Shown here: piece after piece, positions 43,682-52,694 of the stretch
How the letters are laid out: the number at the start of each line of letters is the position of its first letter
Position numbering within the stretch: position 1 is the stretch's first letter
NCBI RefSeq assembly: GCF_001424405.1
Contig: NZ_LMPS01000004.1
Span: 1,112,537 to 1,176,536, forward strand
Source of the DNA: Dyadobacter sp. Leaf189
GTDB lineage: Bacteria; Bacteroidota; Bacteroidia; Cytophagales; Spirosomataceae
Direction: 5' to 3'
DNA length: 64,000 nt
Notes under the pieces: model-generated
Databases searched by the model: none
Told to the model about the DNA's origin: nothing
Seen by the model: only the letters and a program-made list of their open reading frames with translations
Program-made: the position numbers and the translations under genes

Positions 43682-45751
43682 ATGCAAATTTCAAATCCAG
43701 CCAGATATACCGTAACCGCAGCGCTTATCTATGCAAATGGACCGATACACATCGGGCATTTGGCGGGTTGTTACATACCGGCAGATATATACGTTCGCTA
43801 TCTCCGCTCCAATGGAAAGGATGTAGCATTTATCAGTGGCACCGATGAACATGGGGTCCCTATCACGATCCGGGCCAAAAAAGAGGGACTTACACCTCAG
43901 CAGGTTGTTGACAAATATTATAATCAGATAGACTCCGCTTTCAAAGAGCTAGGGGTCTCATTTGATATTTATTCACGCACCAGCAAGAAAGTCCACCACG
44001 AAACATCGCAGCAGATATTCAAAGACCTGTACGATAAAGAGGTATTCGTAGAAGAAGTCACGGAGCAATACTTCGATGAGACAGCTCAGCAGTTCCTGGC
44101 GGACCGGTACATTGTTGGTACCTGCCCGGTTTGTGCTAACCCCAATGCCTACGGTGACCAATGTGAAAGGTGCGGCTCTACCCTGAGCCCGCTGGAATTA
44201 AAAGACCCGCGCTCGACATTGTCTGGCGCAAGTCCGGTTTTGAAAGCAACCAAAAACTGGTACCTGCCCCTGGATAAGATGCAGCCTCAGATCGAAGGTT
44301 ATATCAATGAGCATAAAGAATGGAAAACCAATGTATTCGGCCAATGCCAGTCATGGCTGAAAGACGGACTTAAACCCCGAGCCATGACACGCGACCTGGA
44401 CTGGGGCATACAGGTACCGCTGCCCGACACGGACGGAAAAGTGCTGTATGTTTGGTTTGAAGCACCTATCGGCTATATCTCTGCTACCAAAGATTGGCTT
44501 ATCCAACAAAATGGCACCGAAGAAGGCTGGCAGAAATGGTGGCAGCCTGGCAATGCAGAAAACGGGGAAACCAAATTGGTGCATTTCATCGGGAAAGACA
44601 ATATCGTTTTCCACTGCATTATTTTCCCTGCTATGTTAATGGCAGAAGGAAACTACATTCTTGCAGACAATGTGCCCGCCAACGAGTTTATGAACCTCGA
44701 AGGCGATAAAATCTCAACTTCCCGCAACTGGGCAGTGTGGCTGCACGAGTACCTGGAAGAACTTCCCGGAAAACAGGACGTTTTGCGGTACGTGCTCACA
44801 GCCAATGCACCCGAAACCAAAGACAGCGAGTTTACCTGGAAAGATTTCCAGACGCGCAATAATAGTGAGCTGGTAGGTATTTATGGAAATTTCATCAACC
44901 GTGCAGTGGTACTTACCCACAAGTTTTGTGAAGGAAAAGTCCCCGCCCGCGGCGCACTGGAAGAGATTGACACTTATACACTGAAAGAGCTGGAAGCATT
45001 CCCTGCACGCATTGCGGAGGCAATGGAAAATTACAGGTTCAGGGAGGCACTTACATTGATTATGGACCTCGCCAGGCTCGGAAATAAATACCTGGCAGAT
45101 ACCCAGCCGTGGCATGTGATCAAAACAGATCCCGAGCGCGTCAATACCATTCTTAACATTGCATTGCAGATCTCGGCTTCGCTCGCAATCGTTTCGGAGC
45201 CGGTACTGCCATTTACTGCTGCCAAGATCAGTGAGCAGCTGGGATTGAAAGGCACCTGGGCGGATGCAGGGAAAGCCGATCTGCTGACGGCGGGACAACC
45301 TGTGCTGGAAGCTAAGTTACTTTTTGAAAAGATTGAAGACCATATCATTGAAAAGCAGGTACAAAAGCTGCACGATGCAAAACGTATGAATGAGCTGGAA
45401 AGCAAAACCGTAACTCCTGTGAAGACGGAGATACAATTTGATGATTTTGCCAAAATGGATATCCGCATCGCGACGATCCTGGAAGCTGAAAATGTGCCGA
45501 AAAGCAAGAAGCTGCTCAAACTGCTGGTGGATATCGGACTTGAAAAGCGCACAGTCCTGAGCGGCATCGCAGAACACTTCAAAGCGGAAGAAGTAATTGG
45601 TAAAAAGGTACTCTACCTGGCGAATCTTGCCCCGCGCAAGATGATGGGAATGGAAAGTCAGGGAATGATATTGATGGCCGAAGACCGCGACGGTAGCCTG
45701 GCTTTTGTACGGCCCGGTAAAGATGTCTGGAACGGAGGCACCGTTAATTAA
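43682..45751 (+). CDS. metG: Methionyl-tRNA synthetase
   Basis: 689 residues. Class I synthetase with H-I-G-H (residues 23-26), a zinc knuckle C-P-V-C...C-E-R-C-G, the K-I-S-T-S signature in place of KMSKS, and a C-terminal tRNA-binding domain ([12 protein letters not shown]) used for dimerisation. The frame opens at 43643, but ATG 43682 gives the usual short N-terminus. A bidirectional terminator follows. Confidence 0.97.
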   Translation: MQISNPARYTVTAALIYANGPIHIGHLAGCYIPADIYVRYLRSNGKDVAFISGTDEHGVPITIRAKKEGLTPQQVVDKYYNQIDSAFKELGVSFDIYSRTSKKVHHETSQQIFKDLYDKEVFVEEVTEQYFDETAQQFLADRYIVGTCPVCANPNAYGDQCERCGSTLSPLELKDPRSTLSGASPVLKATKNWYLPLDKMQPQIEGYINEHKEWKTNVFGQCQSWLKDGLKPRAMTRDLDWGIQVPLPDTDGKVLYVWFEAPIGYISATKDWLIQQNGTEEGWQKWWQPGNAENGETKLVHFIGKDNIVFHCIIFPAMLMAEGNYILADNVPANEFMNLEGDKISTSRNWAVWLHEYLEELPGKQDVLRYVLTANAPETKDSEFTWKDFQTRNNSELVGIYGNFINRAVVLTHKFCEGKVPARGALEEIDTYTLKELEAFPARIAEAMENYRFREALTLIMDLARLGNKYLADTQPWHVIKTDPERVNTILNIALQISASLAIVSEPVLPFTAAKISEQLGLKGTWADAGKADLLTAGQPVLEAKLLFEKIEDHIIEKQVQKLHDAKRMNELESKTVTPVKTEIQFDDFAKMDIRIATILEAENVPKSKKLLKLLVDIGLEKRTVLSGIAEHFKAEEVIGKKVLYLANLAPRKMMGMESQGMILMAEDRDGSLAFVRPGKDVWNGGTVN

Positions 45752-45755
45752 CGAA

Positions 45756-45798
45756 AATGGCGGAGTAAGTACTTAATAGATTACTCCGCCATTCTTTT
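45756..45798. terminator. Bidirectional terminator after metG
   Basis: AATGGCGGAGTAA (45756-45768) pairs perfectly with 45781-45793, with a T run after and As before. Confidence 0.88.
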
Positions 45799-46129
45799 AT
45801 TGAAATTCCTTTTTCACCTGAGCATACACGGCTGCGATCTTATCAACCAATGCCTGACATTCTTTTTCGCTCAAATGATCAATGGTGTTGCTCACGGCAT
45901 TGGAAATTATCTTTCCGTCACCATCAGTTTTAGCTCCTTTTTGCCTGATAACACTCAGGATTGACTCCCATTCGCCAATCAGGTCCTCAGAGAAATATCT
46001 GGGTTCAATGATATTGAAATAGGCGGACTGGGATTTCAACTTTTGCTTAAGCATTCCGTCTGCGGGCGCTCTAAGCTCTTCCATGAGCTTGGTAAGCTCA
46101 ATGTACGCGAAGATGTTTGATTTTTTCAT
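45797..46129 (-). CDS. Small cytoplasmic protein of unknown function
   Basis: 110 residues, helical and charged, no signal peptide, no motif I recognise. The most ordered part is Y-I-E-L-T-K-L-M-E-E-L-R-A-P near the N-terminus. The frame extends to 46195; ATG 46129 removes a poorly conserved-looking 22-residue lead. It ends inside the metG terminator. Confidence 0.5.
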   Translation of the reverse strand: MKKSNIFAYIELTKLMEELRAPADGMLKQKLKSQSAYFNIIEPRYFSEDLIGEWESILSVIRQKGAKTDGDGKIISNAVSNTIDHLSEKECQALVDKIAAVYAQVKKEFQ

Positions 46130-46345
46130 AACGCTGAGTTTTGTAGAGGGTAAATTAAAAAGATCGGTGCTAAGATAAAGATAACCCGCTTCCATTTAAT
46201 AAGATTTTAACTCATCTTTATCATATCTTTATGTTTATTGTAGGCATAATGCAATTAAAATAACAAATCTTCCAAAAAGTGCCTTTCTGATAAATACTAC
46301 AACATTATACAAGCTGAATTTAGGCATTTCCAGCCTTCGGGACAT

Positions 46346-46374
46346 AAAAAAACCCGGCAGTGTAACTGCCAGGT
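46346..46374 (-). terminator. Intrinsic terminator after the Hsp20-like gene
   Basis: On the minus strand ACCTGGCAGT pairs with ACTGCCGGGT (one mismatch), followed by seven Ts. Confidence 0.8.
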
Positions 46375-46402
46375 GACTTTATTTAATACAAATTTCAGTT
46401 TC

Positions 46403-46825
46403 TTACCACCGTTCAATATCTACTTTGCGATGATAATCGCCCTGCTCATTTCCATAGGGTAAAAAGAGGACAAGGTGACGCAGGGTATCATCATATTTTG
46501 CTGAGATATGTTCAATATCTACCCCATCCGGAATGACGAATGTGTTGATGAAACGAACAGTCTTCCATTGCTCTTCTTCGGGAAGGTTATCCTGTGAAAA
46601 TATGGGTAACAAGTGAAAAAGTTTTAGGTTATTGGTATTTCTCTTCCCCTTCACTACTTCCAATTGGAGATCTTCAACCTCGATGCCAGGAATTTTCACA
46701 ACTACTTCAAACCCTTCTGATCCCTTGTCAAGCTTTATAGCAGGCTCGCTCATTCCACCGTTGATTGTATTGATAAAATCGATATTCATCAACATCTCCT
46801 GTGGTATTTTCGGTTTGCTTTCCAT
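46403..46825 (-). CDS. Hsp20/alpha-crystallin-like small heat-shock protein
   Basis: 140 residues. The alpha-crystallin fold is suggested by E-G-F-E-V-V-V-K-I-P-G-I-E-V-E-D-L-Q-L-E-V in the first half and F-I-N-T-F-V-I-P-D-G-V-D-I-E-H-I-S-A-K-Y-D-D-T-L-R in the second. It lacks the C-terminal I-x-I anchor and has a long insertion around L-F-H-L-L-P. It may therefore form smaller assemblies than typical small heat-shock chaperones. Confidence 0.8.
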   Translation of the reverse strand: MESKPKIPQEMLMNIDFINTINGGMSEPAIKLDKGSEGFEVVVKIPGIEVEDLQLEVVKGKRNTNNLKLFHLLPIFSQDNLPEEEQWKTVRFINTFVIPDGVDIEHISAKYDDTLRHLVLFLPYGNEQGDYHRKVDIERW

Positions 46826-47069
46826 AGCTATCGCGTTTTAGGTTCACAAGTTTTTAAGCATTAACGAAAAACTGCGTGCCAAAGATTAAGTTACAGTTAA
46901 ATTTTAGAGATCAGACAGCCGATAAAGCTCAATAACCTGTTATTCCACAACACTTTAACTATATTTTTCAACTAGCTTTTCTCAATGTAAAAAATGAGTA
47001 ACAAATCTGTACCCGCCAAAATAGCAGTCAGCTTTACCTCACAGCGACAATATGTCCGAAATACCCCCT

Positions 47070-47345
47070 TTATCGGTCGTTATGACCTAATCCGCGATCG
47101 GGTGCGATGATATCTCTTATCTTCTGTTTCAGCTCTTTGGGCTCCGGAAAATGACCTTCCCTTTTACGGTCCCACACCAAGGTTTCGTCCAGGTGCACGG
47201 TATAGCGGCCTGCCACTTCCGAGGGGATTAGCGTTACTGCATGCAAATCCTCTGCAAATGTGGTAAGCAGCTCCTGCGCCATCCACGCGGCGCGAAGCAG
47301 CCAGCCGCATTTGGGACAATATTCTATGACAATAGTAGGTTTCAT
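47070..47345 (-). CDS. SelT/SelW/SelH (Rdx) family protein
   Basis: 91 residues. The redox motif is C-P-K-C (Cys10, Cys13) in Y-C-P-K-C-G-W-L-L-R, followed by the family's L-I-P-S-E-V-A-G-R-Y-T-V segment and the C-terminal F-P-E-P-K-E-L-K-Q. Bacterial members use Cys for the Sec of the eukaryotic proteins and are thought to be thioredoxin-like, with unclear substrates. A minus-strand terminator lies just upstream of its start. Confidence 0.9.
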   Translation of the reverse strand: MKPTIVIEYCPKCGWLLRAAWMAQELLTTFAEDLHAVTLIPSEVAGRYTVHLDETLVWDRKREGHFPEPKELKQKIRDIIAPDRGLGHNDR

Positions 47346-47374
47346 CTTGATCAGTGATTGAGGTTTTCAAGATA

Positions 47375-47474
47375 ACTAAAAAAGCCGCGAAGGAAATCCC
47401 TCGCGGCTTTCGAATGTATTAACCTAACCCTCTAATCCTGATGAGAAAGGCTTGCGGACAAGCATTTCCTAACG
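47375..47474 (-). ncRNA. Candidate small RNA ending in a strong terminator
   Basis: The minus strand has an exact -7 box TACATTTG (47487-47480) and, about 100 bases on, a GC-rich hairpin (AAAGCCGCGA at 47381-47390 pairing with 47401-47410) followed by a U run. No gene lies between them on this strand. The interval holds a second small stem, GCTTG-TCCG-CAAGC. No -33 TTTG is evident. It could be a free small RNA or an attenuated leader of the SelW-like gene, whose start is 36 bp after the hairpin. The rest of 47346-47749 shows no other feature. Confidence 0.4.
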
Positions 47475-47749
47475 CTTTACAAATGTATCTTAGTAGAAGC
47501 TGCTTTTTTAGCGTGAAATACCCTGATTTTCAGGTCAGGTAACATTACAATGCAGATTTGGTAATCCTCCCCGATCCACCAGGTAATATTACGTGTTTTC
47601 ATTTACGATAATCGAAAATCATTTGATTAACAGACACTTAGTTACACTACCGTTAAATCAATAGGAAATGCACAGCTTGGTCTTGATAAGTCCGGTGTCT
47701 ACATTTACGAATGTTAAATAATCTTTAATCCTCACTAGTAATTATTCTT

Positions 47750-48166
47750 ATGGATGTCAAAAAATTTACCGGTAAAGAAGGACAACTTATTTCAGCTGAA
47801 CGCGCGCTTGAACTGACCAAACCTCATTTGAGCAGGGAGCGCGAGATAGTAGGAAGAGGCGAGAATTTTGTGAAAGCGGAGTTTTTTGGAATACACACGT
47901 TCAATGAGCTCATCGGATTGCACGGTGACAATTGCGTGGGGTTCAGGGTGTATTACGGGGTGCGGGACGAAGACGATAATGCATTGGACGAACAGCTGCT
48001 TGTAAGAGGCAATGGAGCCAAGAAATCGACTGCCAGACTGGTAATCGTTCCCGTAGGCGCCGACGGTCGGGACCTGACCAAAAGCATGCATGCGGGCGGT
48101 TTGAAAGATATGGCAGCAGAAAAAGAAGTGATGGTTGGCGGGCCGATCTGTCCCCGTCAATGTTAA
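47750..48166 (+). CDS. Small conserved-looking cytoplasmic protein, unknown function
   Basis: 138 residues, no signal peptide or membrane segment. Features are G-R-G-E-N-F-V-K-A-E-F-F-G-I-H-T-F-N-E-L, a charged R-D-E-D-D-N-A-L-D-E-Q segment, and the tail G-G-P-I-C-P-R-Q-C with two Cys four residues apart at the end. I do not know the family. It starts a plus-strand run with a membrane protein (18 bp later), a histidine kinase and a response regulator, so a signalling role is possible. Confidence 0.6.
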   Translation: MDVKKFTGKEGQLISAERALELTKPHLSREREIVGRGENFVKAEFFGIHTFNELIGLHGDNCVGFRVYYGVRDEDDNALDEQLLVRGNGAKKSTARLVIVPVGADGRDLTKSMHAGGLKDMAAEKEVMVGGPICPRQC

Positions 48167-48184
48167 TTCTTTAACAGCTGCTCA

Positions 48185-48883
48185 ATGCTAGAGATTTATA
48201 TCTCCTATTTTAAGAGGCAACCTCTGGCGAGTATTCCTGTGTTTCTGACACTGTTGCCGATCGTGCTGATCTGGCAGCGAAAAGCTTACCGGGACAATAC
48301 GTTTTTGATCCTCGGAATTTACCTGATCGTCAAGTTCATGATTGACTTTCTAATGTTTGATTGGGCTTCACATAAAAAGAATACAGTGATGCTGTACAAC
48401 TTCAATGTTCCGATCAGGTATTTCCTTTCCAGTCTGCTGTTCTACAAAGAACTGGAAACCAGGAGATTTAAGCAATGGGTATTGATATCAATTCCATTGT
48501 TTACCGCTTTCTCTGTGTGGGATACATTACGTACAAATCCCTGGCTGAGCGATATGCATAATCACAGGATGGTATTGTACTCGACAACAGTTGAAAGCCT
48601 TTTGATGTTATTCTGGGTTTTACTTTATTTCTATAAAACCATACGCGCACTAAAAATCCCAAACCTGCTGATCTATCCTTTTTTTTGGGTATGTTCAGGA
48701 TTATTGATTTACTATTCTAGTTTTCTTTTTATTGCGCCATTACTTCATTACTCTTCCAAATGGGAAGAGTGGCTGGAAATTGGTTTCTTTACTTACGTGC
48801 CTTATATGTTTGAAAGCGTAAGTATCATTCTTTTTAGCATTGGAATAGCACAGTTTCCCAAGCCGCAGCATGCAGAACAATGA
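48185..48883 (+). CDS. Polytopic membrane protein, possible sensor partner of the kinase
   Basis: 232 residues with about seven hydrophobic helices and short aromatic-rich loops (NPWLSDMHNHRM, HYSSKWEEW). No known family recognised. Its last codons overlap the start of the histidine kinase by 14 bp, which implies coupled translation, so it is a candidate sensory or accessory subunit of that kinase. Confidence 0.7.
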   Translation: MLEIYISYFKRQPLASIPVFLTLLPIVLIWQRKAYRDNTFLILGIYLIVKFMIDFLMFDWASHKKNTVMLYNFNVPIRYFLSSLLFYKELETRRFKQWVLISIPLFTAFSVWDTLRTNPWLSDMHNHRMVLYSTTVESLLMLFWVLLYFYKTIRALKIPNLLIYPFFWVCSGLLIYYSSFLFIAPLLHYSSKWEEWLEIGFFTYVPYMFESVSIILFSIGIAQFPKPQHAEQ

Positions 48884-49733
48884 AGAACTGAAACTAGCAT
48901 TACTGATAGCATTGATTGCAATGCTGATGATGGCATTTTTTGTGATCTCATTCGTCATGTACTACCAGAAACGAAGGTTTGAGGAAGAAAAGAAAATCAG
49001 CGAAATAGAAAAAAATTACAACCGGCTCCTGCTCGATACCGCGCTCAATTCAGAAGAGACAGAAAGAAGGCGCATTGCCCAGGATCTTCATGACGATATC
49101 GGAACCATGCTCTCTTTAACCAAGCTAAGCCTCAATCAATTGAGCAAGCTGGTCAGCAACTCTCACGACGAGAAGCAAGAGCAGATTATGAAAAAGTCGC
49201 AGTCGCTTGTGGAAGAAACAATCCTGCACGTGCGCCGGATTACCCGCGACCTGGTACCTACTACGCTGGAACGTTTCGGCTTGCTGGAAGCTATCGAGGA
49301 GTTTATTGATAAATTGGAAGAAGATAATAACCTGGTCATTTCCTTCCAGTCCAGCACAGCCGAATTCCCGCGCCAGGGGCAAAAGCTCGAACTGACATTG
49401 TACCGCATTATGCAGGAGCTCGTCAACAATGCGATCAAGCATGCGAGCTGTTCGAGTATCGAAATTTCTCTTGATATTGACGATAAAATGATCGGGCTGC
49501 GTGTTACTGACAATGGAGTAGGATTTGATCCTGAAAAGATCAAAGAAAACAACCTGGCGGGACTGGGATTATTAGGTATCGAAAGCCGGCTGGCTATTGT
49601 AAATGGTACTGTCCACTACGAAAAACCGGAAACAGGAGGATCAAGTGCCTGCGCGCGCATTCCTGTTATGCCGATTTCAGAAAATAAGCCCGAGCCGCTA
49701 CACCCCTTCCGCAGAGAAAAAGTGAATGCATAA
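48870..49733 (+). CDS. NarL-type sensor histidine kinase
   Basis: 287 residues. One N-terminal membrane helix (about residues 9-31) with almost no external loop, a short coiled coil, then the HisKA_3 box E-R-R-R-I-A-Q-D-L-H-D-D-I-G with phospho-acceptor His74, and a HATPase with E-L-V-N-N-A-I-K-H-A, D-N-G-V-G-F-D and G-L-G-L-L-G-I-E-S-R. Because it has no sensor domain of its own, it probably depends on another protein, such as the overlapping membrane gene, for input. The response regulator follows after six bases. Confidence 0.95.
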   Translation: MQNNEELKLALLIALIAMLMMAFFVISFVMYYQKRRFEEEKKISEIEKNYNRLLLDTALNSEETERRRIAQDLHDDIGTMLSLTKLSLNQLSKLVSNSHDEKQEQIMKKSQSLVEETILHVRRITRDLVPTTLERFGLLEAIEEFIDKLEEDNNLVISFQSSTAEFPRQGQKLELTLYRIMQELVNNAIKHASCSSIEISLDIDDKMIGLRVTDNGVGFDPEKIKENNLAGLGLLGIESRLAIVNGTVHYEKPETGGSSACARIPVMPISENKPEPLHPFRREKVNA

Positions 49734-49739
49734 ACCCAT

Positions 49740-50399
49740 ATGAAAACGCTTAAACTGGGCATCGCCGACGATCACGAATTATTCAGAAAAGGATTTATAT
49801 CCATGCTGAGCGGCATTCCCGACTTTGAATTTATACTTGAAGCTGCAAACGGCCAGGAATTGCTCGACCGGCTGCCAGCCAATACACCCGACATTGTATT
49901 TATGGACCTGCAAATGCCGGTCATGGACGGAATTCAAGCTACCGAAGCCGCATTCGAAAGATTTCCGAATATCAAGGTGATCGTGGTGTCCATGTACAAT
50001 GAGGACCGTTTTGTAATCCATATGCTTGAAAAAGGGGTACAAGGCTACCTGCTTAAAGACACAAGTCCGGATGAAGTTGAAAAAGCAATCCGCCGGGTTG
50101 ACGAGGAAGGCTTTTATTACAACGACTTTGTATCAAAAGCGATGCACCGTAAAATGGTCAACAGGCAGGTAAACAAACATCCGCTGTTTCCCAACGCCTG
50201 CAATGTGGCACTTTCATCCAGGGAAAAAGAGGTACTGCAACTGATTTGTGACGGATTGTCAACCCAGGAAATTGGCGACAAGCTGTTTATCAGCGTCAGG
50301 ACAGTGGAAGGTCACCGGCTGCGGGTCCTTGAAAAAACAGGTACAAAAAGCACAGCAGCTGCAGTTGCATTTGCTTATAAAAACCAGCTACTATCCTAG
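49740..50399 (+). CDS. LuxR/NarL-family response regulator
   Basis: 219 residues. Receiver domain with Asp10-Asp11 and phospho-acceptor Asp56 (F-M-D-L-Q-M-P), Lys in L-L-K-D, then a LuxR helix-turn-helix (L-S-S-R-E-K-E-V-L-Q-L-I-C-D-G-L-S-T-Q-E-I-G). It is the cognate partner of the upstream kinase. Target genes are unknown. Confidence 0.96.
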   Translation: MKTLKLGIADDHELFRKGFISMLSGIPDFEFILEAANGQELLDRLPANTPDIVFMDLQMPVMDGIQATEAAFERFPNIKVIVVSMYNEDRFVIHMLEKGVQGYLLKDTSPDEVEKAIRRVDEEGFYYNDFVSKAMHRKMVNRQVNKHPLFPNACNVALSSREKEVLQLICDGLSTQEIGDKLFISVRTVEGHRLRVLEKTGTKSTAAAVAFAYKNQLLS

Positions 50400-50486
50400 C
50401 CAATCTTCCTGAAATCACTGGTTAATCCTGCGATGCTTTACAGGGATTTAGTATATTTCGCGCAGTTACCATCCACGCTGCCCGCC

Positions 50487-51167
50487 ATGAAAGTCCTGAT
50501 CATCTGCACAAATCACGCAAGCTATCCAACCAAGCCTACAAAGACCGGATTGTGGCTGAGCGAGCTGACGCACTTTTATGATGTAATGGTAAAGAGGCGC
50601 ATTCTGATGGATTTTGCCAGTCCGGAGGGAGGCAACATTCCCATTGACGAAAGGAGCTTTGACCTGAAAGATGAATGCAATGCGCGCTACTGGCACGATA
50701 AAGACTTTCGGGACAAACTTCAAAATTCACTTCGCCCCGAGCAGGTCCATACTTCCGACTACCGTCTTGTTTACTTCACCGGCGGTCACGGAGCAATGTG
50801 GGATTTCACCGAAAATGCTGCATTACAGGCCATTATCCGATCCGTCTACGAACATAATGGCATGATTGCGGCGGTGAGCCACGGCGTTTGTGCGCTTTTG
50901 AATGTGAAACTTTCGGACGGAACGGAGTTGATCCGCGATAAATACCTGACAGGCATTTCAAATATGGAAGAAACGCTGATGAGCTTTGTCAGCGAAGTAC
51001 CTTTTTACCTGGAAGACAAGCTCAAAGAAGGCGGCGCGCATTATACCAAATCAATGATCCCTTTTATGGAATTCATTGAAATGGATGAGCGGCTGATTAC
51101 CGGACAGAACCCAAGCTCAGCTAAAAAAATTGCCTCAAAAGCGCTGGAAGAACTATTTGAAAAATGA
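50487..51167 (+). CDS. DJ-1/Hsp31-like protein with Ser at the nucleophile position
   Basis: 226 residues. The overall layout fits the Hsp31-like class I glutamine-amidotransferase fold: K-V-L-I-I-C-T-N-H, the Y-F-T-G-G-H-G-A-M-W-D-F motif and an acidic Glu-rich second half. At the nucleophile elbow, where the family has A-x-C-H-G, this protein reads A-V-S-H-G-V-C (Ser131, Cys135). Either Ser131 has replaced the Cys, or the protein is catalytically altered. The frame is open to 50433; ATG 50487 starts the core fold. Confidence 0.82.
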   Translation: MKVLIICTNHASYPTKPTKTGLWLSELTHFYDVMVKRRILMDFASPEGGNIPIDERSFDLKDECNARYWHDKDFRDKLQNSLRPEQVHTSDYRLVYFTGGHGAMWDFTENAALQAIIRSVYEHNGMIAAVSHGVCALLNVKLSDGTELIRDKYLTGISNMEETLMSFVSEVPFYLEDKLKEGGAHYTKSMIPFMEFIEMDERLITGQNPSSAKKIASKALEELFEK

Positions 51168-51719
51168 TCAGGCGCTGATCACTTTATCAGGAAAAAGCGA
51201 TCTGAGTGTAGGCAGTACCAGATCTTTCTCAGATACATTCGGGTTGCTAACACCCCAGTTGATGTTCAGGTCCGGATCATTCCACAATATCCCTGACTCT
51301 GCCTGCTTATTGTATATGTTCGTGCATTTGTAGCTGAATATCGCGTCTTCCACAGCAGCGAACCCGTGCGCAAAACCCTCCGGAATGTAGGCAAAGTTGT
51401 TTTTATCGCCACGAAGCTCGAATATCTCATATTGGCCGAAAGTTGGGGAATCCGGACGGATATCAACAGCCACATCCAAAACAATCCCTGATATCACCCT
51501 CACCAGCTTGCCCTGCGCAAACGGTTCATTCTGGAAATGCAAACCTCTCACAACACCTTTCTTCGAGAATGATTGATTATCCTGAACAAAGTGGGTCGGC
51601 AATCCCAGATTTTCAAAAACCTGTTTGTTGAAAGACTCAAAAAACATCCCTCTTTCATCTTCGAAAATGCGTGGGAAAATCTCTACTAAACCGGAAATGG
51701 ATGTTTCTCGAATATGCAT
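51168..51719 (-). CDS. rfbC: dTDP-4-dehydrorhamnose 3,5-epimerase
   Basis: 183 residues. The cupin enzyme of dTDP-L-rhamnose synthesis, with the F-x-D-E-R-G-x-F-x-E-S-F entry, G-V-V-R-G-L-H-F-Q (catalytic His) and P-E-G-F-A-H-G-F. The frame runs 64 codons further upstream; ATG 51719 gives the family start. rfbA, rfbB and rfbD are not nearby. Its stop codon abuts that of the DJ-1-like gene (TGATCA). Confidence 0.95.
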   Translation of the reverse strand: MHIRETSISGLVEIFPRIFEDERGMFFESFNKQVFENLGLPTHFVQDNQSFSKKGVVRGLHFQNEPFAQGKLVRVISGIVLDVAVDIRPDSPTFGQYEIFELRGDKNNFAYIPEGFAHGFAAVEDAIFSYKCTNIYNKQAESGILWNDPDLNINWGVSNPNVSEKDLVLPTLRSLFPDKVISA

Positions 51720-51820
51720 GAAAATCTTGTTCTTAGTAATTATGGATGCGAGCTTATTGTCAGGCAAATTTATGAATCTATTGTCAGACGTTGTAATTTC
51801 GCCGCAATATTTCCCGAAAC

Positions 51821-52648
51821 ATGACCTATAAAGAACTGTCCGAGCAGATACTATCCAAGAAAACCTACCTCTGCGTGGGCCTGGATACTGACATCCGCAA
51901 GATCCCTTCACACCTTCACCAAAGCGCTGATCCGGTATTTGAATTTAACAAACAGATCATTGACGCAACTGCTGACTACTGTGTTTCCTACAAACCAAAT
52001 ATTGCTTTTTATGAAGCAATGGGAGCAAAAGGATGGGAAAGCCTGCAAAAAACACTAGAATACATTCCGGAATCCCACTTTACAATCGCAGATGCAAAGC
52101 GCGGGGATATCGGGAATACTTCCGGCTTGTACGCCCGGACATTCTTTGACCCAAATTCCTCCGGGTTGAACTTCGACTCGGTGACAGTAGCTCCTTACAT
52201 GGGCAGCGACTCGGTAATCCCGTTCCTGGAATATGAAAATAAATGGGTTATCCTTCTCGCATTAACCTCCAATTCAGGCAGTTCTGATTTTCAGCGACTG
52301 GAAGTTGGCGGCACCGCATTGTTTGAGCAGGTATTGAAAACCTCGCAGGAATGGGGCGGACCAGACAAGATCATGTATGTGGTAGGCGCCACCCAAGCTG
52401 CGGAATTTGAGAAAATACGCACCATTGTTCCCGATCACTTCCTGCTCGTGCCTGGCGTAGGCGCGCAGGGAGGAAACCTGGAAGAAGTTTCCAGATTTGG
52501 AATGAACAGCAGTTGCGGCTTGCTCGTCAATGCATCGAGAAGCATCATTTACGCAGGCAACGATAGGGATTTTGCACAAAAAGCAAAACAGGAAGCAGAG
52601 TCCATTCAAAAGGAAATGGCCGCTTATCTTGATATATATTGCAAATAA
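51821..52648 (+). CDS. pyrF: Orotidine 5'-phosphate decarboxylase (type 2)
   Basis: 275 residues, the longer bacterial subfamily. The catalytic motif [10 protein letters not shown] has Lys93; substrate-binding V-C-V-G-L-D-T-D and the C-terminal P-G-V-G-A-Q-G-G are present. It makes UMP in pyrimidine synthesis. lysA follows after 46 bp on the same strand. Confidence 0.96.
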   Translation: MTYKELSEQILSKKTYLCVGLDTDIRKIPSHLHQSADPVFEFNKQIIDATADYCVSYKPNIAFYEAMGAKGWESLQKTLEYIPESHFTIADAKRGDIGNTSGLYARTFFDPNSSGLNFDSVTVAPYMGSDSVIPFLEYENKWVILLALTSNSGSSDFQRLEVGGTALFEQVLKTSQEWGGPDKIMYVVGATQAAEFEKIRTIVPDHFLLVPGVGAQGGNLEEVSRFGMNSSCGLLVNASRSIIYAGNDRDFAQKAKQEAESIQKEMAAYLDIYCK

Positions 52649-52694
52649 CCGCCCCGACTACACCAATCAGAAATCCTTTTCCATAGCTCATTCA

